DNA of 64,000 bases from Bifidobacterium pseudolongum subsp. globosum (GCF_004155535.1 NZ_RYUH01000009.1:124001-188000), one strand, 5' to 3'. Shown: positions 1 to 9,251, numbered from the stretch's first letter. The notes: generated by a model from the letters alone, not told the origin. Program-made: numbers and translations.

Positions 1-449
1 GCGATGCTGTTGCGAGGGTGCACCGGTACGCCGAGGAAGCGGTGCTCGTCGTCGTAGTCCACCGAATACGGCGAATAGGCGGCGCACGCGCACGCGAGCG
101 TCGGCACGATGATCAGGTCGAGGTCCAGGATCTCGGCCACGTTCTTGGCGGTGTCGGAAAGCTTGCCCGCGCCGATCGCCACGATCGCGTCGGCGTCGAG
201 CGCGCGCGCCTGTTCGGCAAGTTCGCGCGCGTTGCGTTCGCTCGACGATCCGTCGTAGCGCAGCGCCGGCGCGAAGAACTCGCTCGAGCCGGTGTAGTCG
301 AGGAACGCCTGGGCGGACAGTTCGCCGGTCACGATGACCGGGTGCGCGTAATCCTCGAGGTAGCTGGGCACGATGGAGGCCACGCCGGGGGTGCTGATGT
401 AGCGGTTGGGGCCGGGACGGACGTCGGAATCTTGAACATTGGTTGCCAT
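1..449 (-). CDS. Iron-containing alcohol (glycerol) dehydrogenase-like protein, 3' part outside window
   Basis: Reading the minus strand from the ATG at 449 gives 149 residues before the window edge, so only the N-terminal third is visible. It begins MATNVQDSDVRPGPNRYIST. A GAGKLSDTAKNVAE stretch matches the glycine-rich NAD-binding turn of the glycerol dehydrogenase/iron-ADH fold, followed by a PTLACACAAYSPYSVDYDDE segment in the place where this family has PTxxSTDAPTSxxSVIY. Members are NAD-dependent, metal-requiring polyol or alcohol dehydrogenases in the cytoplasm. The metal-ligand histidines lie beyond the edge and cannot be checked. Substrate is therefore open: glycerol, another polyol, or a dehydroquinate-synthase-like role are all possible. 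It is divergent from luxS. Confidence 0.7.
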   Translation of the reverse strand, partial: MATNVQDSDVRPGPNRYISTPGVASIVPSYLEDYAHPVIVTGELSAQAFLDYTGSSEFFAPALRYDGSSSERNARELAEQARALDADAIVAIGAGKLSDTAKNVAEILDLDLIIVPTLACACAAYSPYSVDYDDEHRFLGVPVHPRNSI

Positions 450-757
450 GGGAAAGCTGTCCTTACAACAAAAGGGTCAAATGCGAAAGAGGGCTCAGGG
501 CCGTGCCGCACCAAGGGCCGTGGGTTGTGGCCGGTGTGCGGGGCTCCTCACCGTTGCGCGTGCGACGGTGAGCTTGTGGCCGGGTCGGCAACGTTGGGGC
601 CGATTGTAGGACGACCGTTTGTATTTCGTGCACGCCATGTTCACTTCGAGAGGAAGGGCACCGGGCCGCGCGGCCCGTGGTCGGGGTCGCCGGGGACGGC
701 GGAGTAGAGTGGGAAGCCGGCGGAACATGCGCCCCGAACACCAGCAAAGGATGAGCC
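450..757. other. Divergent intergenic region between dehydrogenase and luxS
   Basis: About 308 bases without a gene. It contains one clear hairpin, CTCACCGT (547-554) pairing with ACGGTGAG (565-572) around a 10-nt loop. No T-tract follows it on either strand, so it is not an obvious terminator. The stretch just before luxS is very GC-rich. No convincing -35/-10 pair or known riboswitch was recognised. Confidence 0.5.
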
Positions 758-1252
758 ATGACTGAAGAACAGACCAGCAAGCCGCGCCCGGAAAGCTTCG
801 AACTCGACCACACCAAGGTCAAGGCCCCGTATGTGCGGTTCATCGACACGCAGACCGGCCCCAACGGCGATGTGATCTCGAACTACGACCTGCGCCTTGT
901 GCAGCCGAACGAGAACGCGATCCCCACCGCGGGCCTGCACACGATCGAGCACACGATCGCCGTGCTGCTGCGTGAGCGCATCCCCGGCTACATCGACTGC
1001 TCGCCGTTCGGATGCCGCACCGGTTTCCACCTGCTCACGTGGGGCGAGCATTCGCCCGAGGACGTGGCGAAGGCGCTGAAGGAATCGCTCGAGTTCATCG
1101 CGTATGAGGCCGAGTGGAGCGATGTGCCCGCCACCACCATCGAAAGCTGCGGCAACTACCGCGATCACAGCCTGTTCACCGCCAAGGAATGGGCCAAGGA
1201 CATCCTGGACAAGGGCATCAGCTCCGACGCCTTCGAACGCAAGGTCGTCTGA
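758..1252 (+). CDS. luxS: S-ribosylhomocysteine lyase LuxS
   Basis: The 164-residue product has the full family length. LuxS splits S-ribosylhomocysteine into homocysteine and 4,5-dihydroxy-2,3-pentanedione, the autoinducer-2 precursor, and so recycles the S-adenosylhomocysteine made by methyltransferases. Visible landmarks are the HTIEH zinc motif around residue 65, the SPFGCRTGF stretch holding the catalytic Cys, and [11 protein letters not shown] with the third metal ligand. The ATG at 758 is preceded by AAAGG eight bases upstream. It appears monocistronic; metK, the other end of the activated-methyl cycle, lies 62 kb away in this window. AI-2 signalling itself is inferred from the family, not shown. 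Confidence 0.96.
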   Translation: MTEEQTSKPRPESFELDHTKVKAPYVRFIDTQTGPNGDVISNYDLRLVQPNENAIPTAGLHTIEHTIAVLLRERIPGYIDCSPFGCRTGFHLLTWGEHSPEDVAKALKESLEFIAYEAEWSDVPATTIESCGNYRDHSLFTAKEWAKDILDKGISSDAFERKVV

Positions 1253-1342
1253 GCGCGCCGACAGTATTGTACGTATATATGCGTATATATGTATAAATAC
1301 ACAATGGTTTGACCGCCACCCACCATCGTCGAGGAGTTACCG

Positions 1343-1867
1343 ATGCCGAATGCCTCATCGCGCCGCTTCCGCCACGCCACCATGCAGGACTACCCGCAGA
1401 TGGAGCGCATCTACGCCCATGCCCGCGAGCTCATGGCGCGCAACGGCAACCCGACGCAATGGGGCAACACCTTCCCGCGCCCCGAAGTGGTGCGCGACGA
1501 CATCGCCAACCACCGCACGATCCTGCTCGTGGACACTGTGGGCGGCCATGAGCGCATCCTCGCGCAATTCGCCGTGTGCCCCGGCCTCGACCCCACCTAC
1601 GCTACCATCGAGGGCGCGTGGCTCGACAACGACTCCTATGTGACCATCCACCGCATCTCCTCATCCGGCCTGGTGCGCCACGCCGCGCGCGACTGCATCG
1701 AATGGGCGCTCAAACACTACGGCAACGTGCGCGTGGACACGCACCCCAACAACAAGGCCATGCAGCATGTGCTCGAATCATGCGGTTTCGCCCGTTGCGG
1801 ACTGATCCAGCTCATCGACCGCGACGAAGACCTCACGCGCATCGCCTACCAGCGCCACGAATGGTGA
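1343..1867 (+). CDS. GNAT-family N-acetyltransferase
   Basis: A 174-residue protein with the GNAT layout: N-terminal FRHATMQDYPQMERIYAHAR helix-turn region, a central beta sheet ending near SYVTIHRISSSG, a position matching the acetyl-CoA loop (SSGLVRHAARDCIEWAL), and the C-terminal VDTHPNNKAMQHVLESCGF helix that is typical of the family. The substrate cannot be told from sequence. The gene follows an unusually AT-rich 50-base patch (about 1263-1310) carrying two near-identical GTATATATG blocks, which may hold its promoter. alr starts 68 bases downstream on the same strand, so co-transcription is possible. Confidence 0.85.
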   Translation: MPNASSRRFRHATMQDYPQMERIYAHARELMARNGNPTQWGNTFPRPEVVRDDIANHRTILLVDTVGGHERILAQFAVCPGLDPTYATIEGAWLDNDSYVTIHRISSSGLVRHAARDCIEWALKHYGNVRVDTHPNNKAMQHVLESCGFARCGLIQLIDRDEDLTRIAYQRHEW

Positions 1868-1935
1868 ATGTTCGTGCGCCCCACGGCCCCGCCCGCGTAT
1901 CGCATTCGTCACACGGCTGAGGCACAATACCGCCT

Positions 1936-3294
1936 ATGAGCGCACCCAATGCTGAAAAATGGCCGTTTTCCGGCCTCCAAGGCGAAGAGAACTACCACGC
2001 CGCCCGCCGCGCCTACCCCGCACAGGCCATCGTGGACCTCGCCGCGATCCGCGACAACATGCGGCATCTGGTGGGCGTCGTCGGCGAATCCAGCGGCACG
2101 ACCGAAGTCATGGGCGTGGTCAAGGCCGACGCCTACGGGCACGGGCTGGTTCCGGTCGCGCTCGCCGCGCTCGCGGGCGGCGCCACATGGCTTGGCACGG
2201 CGCAGGCGCGCGAGGCGCTGTTGCTGCGCCGTGCCGGCATCGGGCCCGACCGCGCGCACATCCTCACTTGGGTCAACAATCCGCTGTGCGCGCCGTACGG
2301 TGAGCTGATCGCCAACAGCATCGACCTGTCCGTGGCCACCCTGACCGCCGCCGAACGCATCGCCGACGCGGCCCGCGCCACCGGCCTCACCGCCCGCGTG
2401 CACATCAAAGTGGACACCGGCTTCGGGCGCAACGGCTTCACCCTCGAACAACTGCCCGAGGCCATCGCCGCACTGCGCCCGCTCATCGACGAAGGCGTGC
2501 TCGACGTGGTGGGGCAGTGGAGCCACCTCGCCGTGGCCGACGCGCCGCAGGATGCCGGGTTCGTGCACGAGACCGACATGCAGATCGAACGGTTCGAACG
2601 GTTCACGAGCGAACTGCGCGCCGGCGGCATCGACCCGCGCGTGCGCCACCTGGCGAACACCGCGGCCACGCTCACGCGCCCGCAGATCCACTACGACCTG
2701 GTGCGCCCGGGCATCGCGCTGTACGGGTACGAGGCGGACCCGGCGATGGGCACGCCGGGCGACTTTGGGCTCACCCCGGCCATGACGTTGCAGGCGCAGC
2801 TGAGCTCGGTCAAAGACGTGCCCGCAGGCAGCGGCCTGTCGTACGGCCGTGCCTACCTGACCGGCGAGCGCACGTCGGTCGCGATCGTGCCGGTCGGGTA
2901 CGCCGACGGCATCCACCGCTCCGCCTCCGGATTCGACGAGGCGGGCGCGCGCCACGAATACAAACCCGGTGGCCCGCTGCGCGTCGACACCGCGTACGGC
3001 CCCAAACTCATGCGCGTCAGCGGGCGCGTGTGCATGGACCAGTTCATCATCGACCTGCACGGCTCCGCGCAGGAACTCGGCGTGCACATCGGCGACACCG
3101 TGCGTTTGTTCGGCCCCGGCGCCGGCGAAGCGGCCGCCGAACCGACCGCCGACGACTGGGCGCGCGCGGCCGACACGATCAGCTACGAGATCTTCACATG
3201 CCTGCGCAACCGCGTGCCGCGCCTGTACCTGCACGCGCGCAGTGTGCTGCCTCCAGAAGACGTGGCGCGCCTCGACCCGCAGTCGCTGCTCTAG
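1936..3294 (+). CDS. alr: Alanine racemase
   Basis: PLP enzyme converting L- to D-alanine for peptidoglycan. The PLP lysine sits in VVKADAYGHG (about residues 58-67) and the opposite catalytic tyrosine in SYGRAYL (about residue 301); GYADG and a C-terminal GRVCMDQ motif complete the fold-III and beta-domain signatures. At 452 residues it is longer than the usual 360-390; the extra length is spread through the C-terminal half and around residues 330-350. The ATG at 1936 has no clear Shine-Dalgarno sequence, so a short or absent leader is possible. dgt follows 61 bases downstream. Confidence 0.95.
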   Translation: MSAPNAEKWPFSGLQGEENYHAARRAYPAQAIVDLAAIRDNMRHLVGVVGESSGTTEVMGVVKADAYGHGLVPVALAALAGGATWLGTAQAREALLLRRAGIGPDRAHILTWVNNPLCAPYGELIANSIDLSVATLTAAERIADAARATGLTARVHIKVDTGFGRNGFTLEQLPEAIAALRPLIDEGVLDVVGQWSHLAVADAPQDAGFVHETDMQIERFERFTSELRAGGIDPRVRHLANTAATLTRPQIHYDLVRPGIALYGYEADPAMGTPGDFGLTPAMTLQAQLSSVKDVPAGSGLSYGRAYLTGERTSVAIVPVGYADGIHRSASGFDEAGARHEYKPGGPLRVDTAYGPKLMRVSGRVCMDQFIIDLHGSAQELGVHIGDTVRLFGPGAGEAAAEPTADDWARAADTISYEIFTCLRNRVPRLYLHARSVLPPEDVARLDPQSLL

Positions 3295-3355
3295 CGCGCC
3301 GCTGTAGGCATACCACAGCGCGCCGCGCTACGCTGTGCACAAGGAGGCGATGCTC

Positions 3356-4627
3356 ATGACCGGGTACGACACGCGCCGCGACTACAGCGTGCACGATGAG
3401 GAACGGTGGGCGCCGGAAGACCCCAAATCCGGCGATCGCACCGCGTTCGAACGCGACCGCGCGCGGCTGATCCACTCGTCGGCGTTGCGCCGGCTCGGCG
3501 CGAAAAGCCAGATTCTCATGGCGGGCACCGACGACTTCGCGCGCACACGCCTGACCCACACGCTCGAAGTGGCGCAGATCGGCAGGCAGATCGCGCAGAT
3601 GTTCGGCTGCGACCCCGACGTGGTGGATTGCGCGTGTCTGGCGCACGACCTGGGGCACCCGCCGTTCGGGCATAACGGCGAACATGCGCTCGCGCGCATC
3701 GCCGAGCCGATCGGGGGATTCGAAGGCAACGCGCAGACCTTGCGCATCCTGACGCGCTTGGAGCCGAAGGTGTTCTTCCATGACGGCCGCTCGGCGGGCG
3801 TCAACCTGACGCGCGCGTGCCTTGACGCCTCGGTCAAATACCCGTGGGACTACGCGCACGCCGACGACCATCCGAAAGGCGAACGGAGCCGCAAATTCGG
3901 CGTGTACCCGAGTGATGAGCCCGTGTTCCGCTGGCTGCGGCGGGGCGCACCGGGCACCGCGACGCCGATGGAATGCCAGATCATGGACCTGAGCGACGAC
4001 ATCGCCTACAGCGTGCACGACGTGGAGGATGCGATCGCGACCGGCGCGTGCGACCCGGCGCAGCTGCGTGACGCGCGCGTGCTCGACGCGGTCGTGGAGC
4101 AGATCCTGGCATGGTACGGCAGCCAATGGGACCCGGATGAGCTGCTCGCCGCGTTTGGACGCCTGCAGCGCCGCCACACGTTCCCCGAACGCTTCGATGG
4201 ATCTCGGCACGCGCTGGCGCAGCTCAAGAACGTGACGAGCGCGCTGATCGGCACCTTCGCGCACAGCGTGGAGAACGCCACACGCGACGCGTACGGCGCC
4301 GGGTCGCTCGTGCGCTACCGTGCGAACGTGGTGGTGCCGCCGCACACGCGCTACGAGATCCTGGCGCTCAAAGGCATCGCCGTGCACTTCCTGATGGAGC
4401 CGCGTGAGCATTCGCCGTTGCATGGCGAAGAGCAGCGGATCGTCACCGATCTGGTCGACGTGCTGATGGCGGACGCGCCGGAGCCGTCGCTCGCGCTCGA
4501 ACCGGTGTTCTGGGAGGATTGGGCGAACTCCGCAAACGACGGCGAACGGCTGCGCGTGGCGGTCGACCAGGTGGCGAGCCTGACCGACGGATCGGCCATG
4601 ACACTGCACGAACTGCTGTGCTCATAG
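3356..4627 (+). CDS. dgt: Deoxyguanosinetriphosphate triphosphohydrolase-like protein (HD domain)
   Basis: An HD-superfamily dNTP triphosphohydrolase of 423 residues. The metal centre is visible as THTLEVAQ, then LAHDLGHPPFGHNGE, then DLSDDIAYSVHD. The family hydrolyses dGTP (and often other dNTPs) to nucleoside and tripolyphosphate, trimming dNTP pools. The reading frame is open from GTG 3335 and has ATGs at 3350 and 3356. AAGGAGG at 3341-3347 lies 8 bases before 3356 but only 2 before 3350, so 3356 (MTGYDTRRDYS) is preferred. It sits directly upstream of dnaG on the same strand, a pairing common in actinobacteria. Confidence 0.9.
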   Translation: MTGYDTRRDYSVHDEERWAPEDPKSGDRTAFERDRARLIHSSALRRLGAKSQILMAGTDDFARTRLTHTLEVAQIGRQIAQMFGCDPDVVDCACLAHDLGHPPFGHNGEHALARIAEPIGGFEGNAQTLRILTRLEPKVFFHDGRSAGVNLTRACLDASVKYPWDYAHADDHPKGERSRKFGVYPSDEPVFRWLRRGAPGTATPMECQIMDLSDDIAYSVHDVEDAIATGACDPAQLRDARVLDAVVEQILAWYGSQWDPDELLAAFGRLQRRHTFPERFDGSRHALAQLKNVTSALIGTFAHSVENATRDAYGAGSLVRYRANVVVPPHTRYEILALKGIAVHFLMEPREHSPLHGEEQRIVTDLVDVLMADAPEPSLALEPVFWEDWANSANDGERLRVAVDQVASLTDGSAMTLHELLCS

Positions 4628-4691
4628 CGGGTCACGGCGGCCGCTTCCAGGGGCATTGTGCCGTGTGGGGGCGCCTGATATGCTGTGCACC

Positions 4692-6743
4692 ATGGCGGGC
4701 ATGATTCACAAAGAAGACATTGAGAAAGTACGCAACGCGGCCGATCTGTACGAGATCGTCTCCGCCACCGTGGCGTTGAAGCCCTCCGGCATCGGGTCGT
4801 ATGTGGGCCTGTGCCCGTTCCACGACGAAAAGACCCCGAGCTTCAGCGTGCGCCCGGCGATGGGCGTGTGGCACTGCTTCGGCTGCGGCCGCAGCGGCGA
4901 CGTGTTCAAATACGTCGAAGAGCAGGAGAACATCGATTTCCGCGAGGCGGTGGAGCTGCTCGCCGACCGCTACCACATCGAGCTGCATTACGACAAGACC
5001 GGCAATGCGCCCGAAACCAAAGGCTCCAAGCGTACGCGCCTGCTCGAGGCGAACGAGGAGGCCCAGCGGTTCTTTGTGGCACAGCTGGTGACCGACGAGG
5101 CGCTGCCCGCCCGCAAACTGCTCGCCGGCCGTGATTTTTCGCAGGCCGACTGCGCGCGGTTCGGCTGCGGCTATGCGCCGCGCGGATGGGACAATCTGGT
5201 GCGCCATCTGGCCGACAAGGGGTTCACCCAGCAGGAGATGCTCGACGCCGGTCTGGCCCGCCAAGGCCAGCGGGGCGTGTACGACTATTTCCGCGGGCGC
5301 GTGACGTGGCCGATCCGCGACTCCACCGGCCGCACCTTGGGATTCGGCGCGCGCAAGCTGTATGACGACGACCAGATCAACGCGAAATACATCAATACGC
5401 CGGACACGCAGCTCTACCACAAGAACCAGGTGCTCTACGGCATCGACCTGGCCAAGAAGCAGATCGTGGACAAACGCCAAGTGGTGATCGTGGAAGGCTA
5501 CACCGACGTGATGGCCATGCACTTGGCGGGCGTCGACACCGCGATCGCCACATGCGGCACCGCGTTCGGCGACGAGCACGCCAAGATCGTGCGCCGTCTG
5601 ATCGCCGACGATTCGCTCGGCGCGGTGCAGTTGCGCGGCCCGCTCAATGTGGAAGGCCAGCAGCTGAGCTCGCGCATCGTTTTCACTTTCGACGGTGACG
5701 CGGCCGGCCAGAAGGCCGCGCTGCACGCCTTCGGCCTCGACTCGTCGTTCCTCACGCAGACCTTCGTGGCCGTGGCGCCGGACAACCTCGACCCGTGCGA
5801 CCTGCGCATCGAACGCGGCGACGACGCGCTGCGCGCGCTCATCGCCAACGCGAAACCGCTGTTCGACTTTGTGATCGACACGGCGATCGACCGTTTCGCC
5901 ACCGCCTACACCACCGGCCAGATGGGCGCCGTCAAGGCGGTCGCGCCGCTCATCGCGCAGATCCGCGACGAATCATTGTGGGACCTCTACGCGCGCAAGG
6001 TGGCGCGGCGCATCGGCGTGGAGCTCGACGTGCTGCGCAACGAGGTGCGCGCGGCGCGCCGGCAGCTGCGTGTGCGCGGCGACGACGCATACGCGCCGAA
6101 ACGCCGCTACGAACAGAGCGAACGCGAGCAGCGTGCGCCCGCACCCGAACAGGCGCGCCGCATGGAGGCGGCGAACGCGCAACGGCAGTCGTTCTACCGC
6201 ATCCAGGACCCCGTGTTCATCTGCGAGCAACAGTTCATGGCCACGCTGATCCAGATTCCGCGAGCGATCAACCCCGAGCTGTTCCGCGCGCTGACGGTGC
6301 ACTGCTTCCAGACGCCCGTGTTCCAGACCCTGTTCCAGGCGGTCGAAGTGGCGGGCGGCCTGCCGGTCGAATCGATCTCGCAAGGACTGTGGCTGCACAA
6401 CCTCACCAAGGCCGGCGGCCCCATGCTCTCGTCCGCGATCACCGAACTCGCGGTGATGCCGCTGCCGCTGCTGATGCCGGCCAACGCCGCGCACAACGAC
6501 GAGCACGGCGCGCCGGCCGCGCAGCCGCTGCGCGAGGCGAGCGCCGAAGAGCGGCAGTACGCGAACCAACTGCTCGCCAAACTGCTCGACGTGGGGTACA
6601 TGCGCCGCATCGACGCCACCAAACACCGCATGGCGCGCACGGCGGACACGCAGGAGCAGATCAGGTTGCTCTCGGTGATCACCGCGACCGAAAAGGAACG
6701 CAAGGACCTGCAATCGCGGATCTTCGGCGGCAACATCGGCTAG
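4692..6743 (+). CDS. dnaG: DNA primase DnaG
   Basis: Synthesises RNA primers at the replication fork. The 683-residue product has the CHC2 zinc ribbon (CPFHDEKTPS then CFGCGRSG, about residues 40-70), the RNA-polymerase-like core, and a Toprim domain with VVIVEGYTD and the FTFDGDAAGQ metal motif. A stretch of about 20 residues sits between the two Toprim motifs (ADDSLGAVQLRGPLNVEG), slightly longer than in many homologues. The C-terminal helicase-binding part is present. The frame is open from 4656 but the family begins at MAGMIHKEDIEKV, favouring ATG 4692; ATG 4701 (MIHKED) is an alternative. There is no strong Shine-Dalgarno sequence for either. Confidence 0.95.
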   Translation: MAGMIHKEDIEKVRNAADLYEIVSATVALKPSGIGSYVGLCPFHDEKTPSFSVRPAMGVWHCFGCGRSGDVFKYVEEQENIDFREAVELLADRYHIELHYDKTGNAPETKGSKRTRLLEANEEAQRFFVAQLVTDEALPARKLLAGRDFSQADCARFGCGYAPRGWDNLVRHLADKGFTQQEMLDAGLARQGQRGVYDYFRGRVTWPIRDSTGRTLGFGARKLYDDDQINAKYINTPDTQLYHKNQVLYGIDLAKKQIVDKRQVVIVEGYTDVMAMHLAGVDTAIATCGTAFGDEHAKIVRRLIADDSLGAVQLRGPLNVEGQQLSSRIVFTFDGDAAGQKAALHAFGLDSSFLTQTFVAVAPDNLDPCDLRIERGDDALRALIANAKPLFDFVIDTAIDRFATAYTTGQMGAVKAVAPLIAQIRDESLWDLYARKVARRIGVELDVLRNEVRAARRQLRVRGDDAYAPKRRYEQSEREQRAPAPEQARRMEAANAQRQSFYRIQDPVFICEQQFMATLIQIPRAINPELFRALTVHCFQTPVFQTLFQAVEVAGGLPVESISQGLWLHNLTKAGGPMLSSAITELAVMPLPLLMPANAAHNDEHGAPAAQPLREASAEERQYANQLLAKLLDVGYMRRIDATKHRMARTADTQEQIRLLSVITATEKERKDLQSRIFGGNIG

Positions 6744-6905
6744 AGGCGTGCATCGGGCAAACGGTCGGGAACCAACCGCAATGATTCCAAGAGCTCACGA
6801 GGTGCATCGGGTGCGCGCGGTCGGCCCGGTGACCACGCCGAACCGTTGCAACGGCGGCTTTTCATGTAGGATGGTACCGTTTTACACATTCTTCCTGGAG
6901 GCTGA

Positions 6906-8099
6906 ATGCGGCAACGGGTGCTGACCTTCCTGCGGAGCGAGACCATTCTGATCGTCGCGACGCTTCTGGCAATAATATCCTGTTTCATTGTGCCGCCCGA
7001 CGGGCAGTACGGTGGTTACGTGCACGTCAGCACGATTGCGCAGCTCGTGTGCCTCATGCTCGTGGTGGCCGGGTTCCAGCGCATTGGCGTGTTCCGCATC
7101 ATCGGGTCGAGCCTGCTCCACCGCGTGCACACGGCGCGCGGCGTGGTGCTCACGTTCATCTCGCTCACGTTCATCTCGGCCATGTTCATCACGAACGACG
7201 TGGCGTTGCTCACCTTCGTGCCGTTCGCACTCGCCGTGCTGGTGATGGCGCATATGGAAGACAAGGCGATCATCGTGTGCGCGCTCATGACAGTCGCCGC
7301 CAACACCGGCAGCATGCTCACGCCGGTCGGCAACGCGCACAACCTGTATTTCAAGGCGCTCACCGGCATGTCCACCGGGCACTTCCTGCGCATCATGGCG
7401 CCGTATTCCATTCTTGCGGCCGTGCTGCTCGTCATCGTCACCTGCGTGGTGTTCCACGGCCGGCGCATCACCGAATTCGAGGGCATGGACAGCAAGGGGT
7501 TCGAACGCGGCGTGCTCGCCCCGGACCCGACACGCCACCAGCCCGACGAGATCAAGGTGACCGGCTACGGCGCCGGCTATGGAGGCTGGCGGGCGATCGT
7601 GTACACGGGCGTGTTCCTGGTGTGCGTGCTCGCGGTGAGCGACCTGGTGCCGCTGTGGGTCATGTGCGTGGTCACGTTCGTGGCGATGGCCATCTGCGAC
7701 CGCGGGTCGTTCCGCCATGCCGATTGGGCGCTGCCGCTCACCTTCATCATGTTCTTCGTCTTCATCGGCAACATGAAGCGTGTGCCGGAGTTTGCGGGTA
7801 TCGCGCAGGCGTTCGTGGGCCAGCATCCGCTCGAAGTCTCCATCATCTCGAGCCAGATCATCAGCAACGTGCCGGCGAGCCTGCTGCTCTCCGGTTTCTG
7901 CGACCAGTGGGTGCCGCTGATCATCGGCACCAACATCGGCGGCATGGGCACGCTGATCGCCTCGATGGCCTCGCTGATCACCTACAAGAACTACACGCGC
8001 CAATACCCGCGGCAGAAGGGGCGCTACCTTGGCGTGTACACGGCGGTCAGCGTGATGTTCCTGCTGTTGATGTACGGCTTGGCCATCATCATCGAATAG
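6906..8099 (+). CDS. ArsB/NhaD-superfamily (SLC13-like) anion permease
   Basis: A 397-residue polytopic membrane protein with about ten hydrophobic segments. Ion-transporter superfamily landmarks are FITNDVALLTFVPFAL, the TPVGNAHNLYF loop and the second-half ISNVPASLLLSGF motif, which together fit the arsenite/citrate/Na+:H+ transporter group with two inverted re-entrant repeats. Which anion or ion it carries is not evident, and no arsenic or citrate genes lie nearby. GGAGG at 6897-6901 sets the ATG at 6906. Convergent with the following tRNA-Arg gene, separated by a strong hairpin. Confidence 0.8.
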   Translation: MRQRVLTFLRSETILIVATLLAIISCFIVPPDGQYGGYVHVSTIAQLVCLMLVVAGFQRIGVFRIIGSSLLHRVHTARGVVLTFISLTFISAMFITNDVALLTFVPFALAVLVMAHMEDKAIIVCALMTVAANTGSMLTPVGNAHNLYFKALTGMSTGHFLRIMAPYSILAAVLLVIVTCVVFHGRRITEFEGMDSKGFERGVLAPDPTRHQPDEIKVTGYGAGYGGWRAIVYTGVFLVCVLAVSDLVPLWVMCVVTFVAMAICDRGSFRHADWALPLTFIMFFVFIGNMKRVPEFAGIAQAFVGQHPLEVSIISSQIISNVPASLLLSGFCDQWVPLIIGTNIGGMGTLIASMASLITYKNYTRQYPRQKGRYLGVYTAVSVMFLLLMYGLAIIIE

Positions 8100-8112
8100 C
8101 CGGCAACGCCAG

Positions 8113-8153
8113 CACGCGCGGCCCGCACCGGATGCGGGTGCTGGCCGCGCGTG
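8113..8153. terminator. Hairpin terminator between permease and tRNA-Arg
   Basis: CACGCGCGGCC (8113-8123) pairs perfectly with GGCCGCGCGTG (8143-8153), and the loop itself holds a CGCA/TGCG stem. There is no T-tract, so it is a GC-only hairpin serving the permease transcript and possibly the convergent tRNA transcript. Confidence 0.6.
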
Positions 8154-8161
8154 GCCACGGG

Positions 8162-8234
8162 TGCCCCCAGCCGGACTCGAACCGGCAACCTGCGGATTAG
8201 AAGGCCGACGCTCTATCCATTGAGCTATGGAGGC
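8162..8234 (-). tRNA. tRNA-Arg (anticodon TCT)
   Basis: The minus strand folds into a 73-nt cloverleaf: acceptor GCCTCCA with TGGGGGC, TA at 8-9, D stem GCTC/GAGC, anticodon loop CTTCTAA, T stem GCCGG/CCGGC with loop TTCGAGT, discriminator A. CCA is not encoded. The anticodon stem is weak: 27-31 TCGGC against 39-43 TCCGC gives three Watson-Crick pairs flanked by mismatches at 27-43 and 31-39. It decodes AGA/AGG, rare codons in this GC-rich genome. Confidence 0.93.
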
Positions 8235-8280
8235 AACGTATAGCTACGCTACTAGGCTCGTTGGACGCGCCGCGCCCGGT

Positions 8281-8727
8281 TCAGCGGCCGTCGCGGCGCG
8301 CCTGCCGGCGTTTGAGCTGCACGTTCATCTTGCGCACATTGCCGCGGAACACAAACCCACAGATCGCGCTGATGACGGCGGTGCAGGCGAGCATGGCCAC
8401 GATGGACCATGCCACGGCGGCCGCGCCGTATTGCCGTGGAATCCAGCCCATCCACCATGCCGCCGCCGTGTACAGCAGCGTGCCGGGCACCAGTGCGATC
8501 AGCGCCTTGGCCCATGTGGCGAGCCGGTCGTTGGTCCAGACCACCGCAGGCGCACCGTAGCCGATGCCGCACAACAGCACGACGCCGAACTGCTTGACGA
8601 GCATCGCGCCCGTCTCACCGCCCATCGCCAGACCGGCCACAGCGGAGAACGCCATGGCGAGGAACGCCGCGATACCGATGCCTGTGGCCGTGTAGACGGC
8701 CATCGTCTTGCCAATGGTGTGATTCAT
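8281..8727 (-). CDS. DUF3021-type membrane protein
   Basis: A 148-residue protein with four hydrophobic segments (about residues 10-32, 44-62, 74-96, 103-127) and a basic tail ending RRQARRDGR. This size, topology and its place directly after a LytTR gene fit the DUF3021 family, whose members are nearly always encoded beside a LytTR regulator and are thought to control its activity at the membrane. AAGGAG lies 6 bases before the ATG at 8727. It begins 41 bases after the LytTR stop, so the two form an operon. The function is inferred from context. Confidence 0.72.
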   Translation of the reverse strand: MNHTIGKTMAVYTATGIGIAAFLAMAFSAVAGLAMGGETGAMLVKQFGVVLLCGIGYGAPAVVWTNDRLATWAKALIALVPGTLLYTAAAWWMGWIPRQYGAAAVAWSIVAMLACTAVISAICGFVFRGNVRKMNVQLKRRQARRDGR

Positions 8728-8768
8728 GATGACTCCTTAGATGCAGTGGGGAAGGCGGTGCGCGCCCG

Positions 8769-9251
8769 TCATGCGCGCCCCATGCCGATCGCCTGTTTGA
8801 ACGCTCCCAGAAAACGCCGTGAGATCCATTCCGCCGACCCGTCGACCATCTGCACGCTGAGCGCGCCGCCGAACCCCGGTTCGATGCGGTCGATCGCGTC
8901 GATGTTCACGATCGCGGATTTGCTGATGCGCACGAACCCCTCGCCGAGCGTGGATTCCAATTCGTAGAGCCGGCTGTTCGACCGTAGTTCGCCTTTGGCT
9001 GTGATGAGCTGCACGTGACCGCCGTCCATGTGCGCGATGTACACGTCGGCCACCGGCACCACGACGATGCTGCGGCCGCGCGTGCCAACAACGGCGTTGC
9101 ACGGGCCCGGCTGCAGTTCCACGACGGTCGAATCGCCGCCGATGCCGGCGAGCGCGTCGACCGCCTGCTGCAGTTCCTCGGTGAGCGCGCGGGCGCTGAT
9201 GCGCGCGTGGTCGGCCTCAATCGTGGGCCTGATCGACAGTTCGACTCGCAC
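8769..9251 (-). CDS. LytTR-family DNA-binding regulator
   Basis: 160 residues without a receiver domain. The C-terminal half carries the LytTR signature: DVYIAHMDGGHVQLITAKGE, then SRLYELESTLGEGFVRISKS, then IVNIDAIDRIEP. The N-terminal 60 residues are a small domain seen in stand-alone LytTR proteins paired with DUF3021. LytTR proteins bind pairs of direct repeats and commonly activate their own operon and a transport system. The GTG start at 9251 is fixed by GAGGAGGAATC immediately upstream. The first gene of a two-gene operon with the DUF3021 protein. Confidence 0.88.
   Translation of the reverse strand: MRVELSIRPTIEADHARISARALTEELQQAVDALAGIGGDSTVVELQPGPCNAVVGTRGRSIVVVPVADVYIAHMDGGHVQLITAKGELRSNSRLYELESTLGEGFVRISKSAIVNIDAIDRIEPGFGGALSVQMVDGSAEWISRRFLGAFKQAIGMGRA

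Noticed and set aside
1263-1310. AT-rich GTATATATG repeats taken as a possible CRISPR or iteron array
   Set aside because: Only two copies within about 25 bases and no spacers; most simply an AT-rich promoter region.
1909-3234. Long frame antisense to alr, and similar long antisense frames opposite dgt, purL, carB and tuf
   Set aside because: They mirror genes with certain identity, are rich in His/Arg/Val/Ala as expected for shadow frames in GC-rich DNA, and show no motifs or ribosome binding sites.
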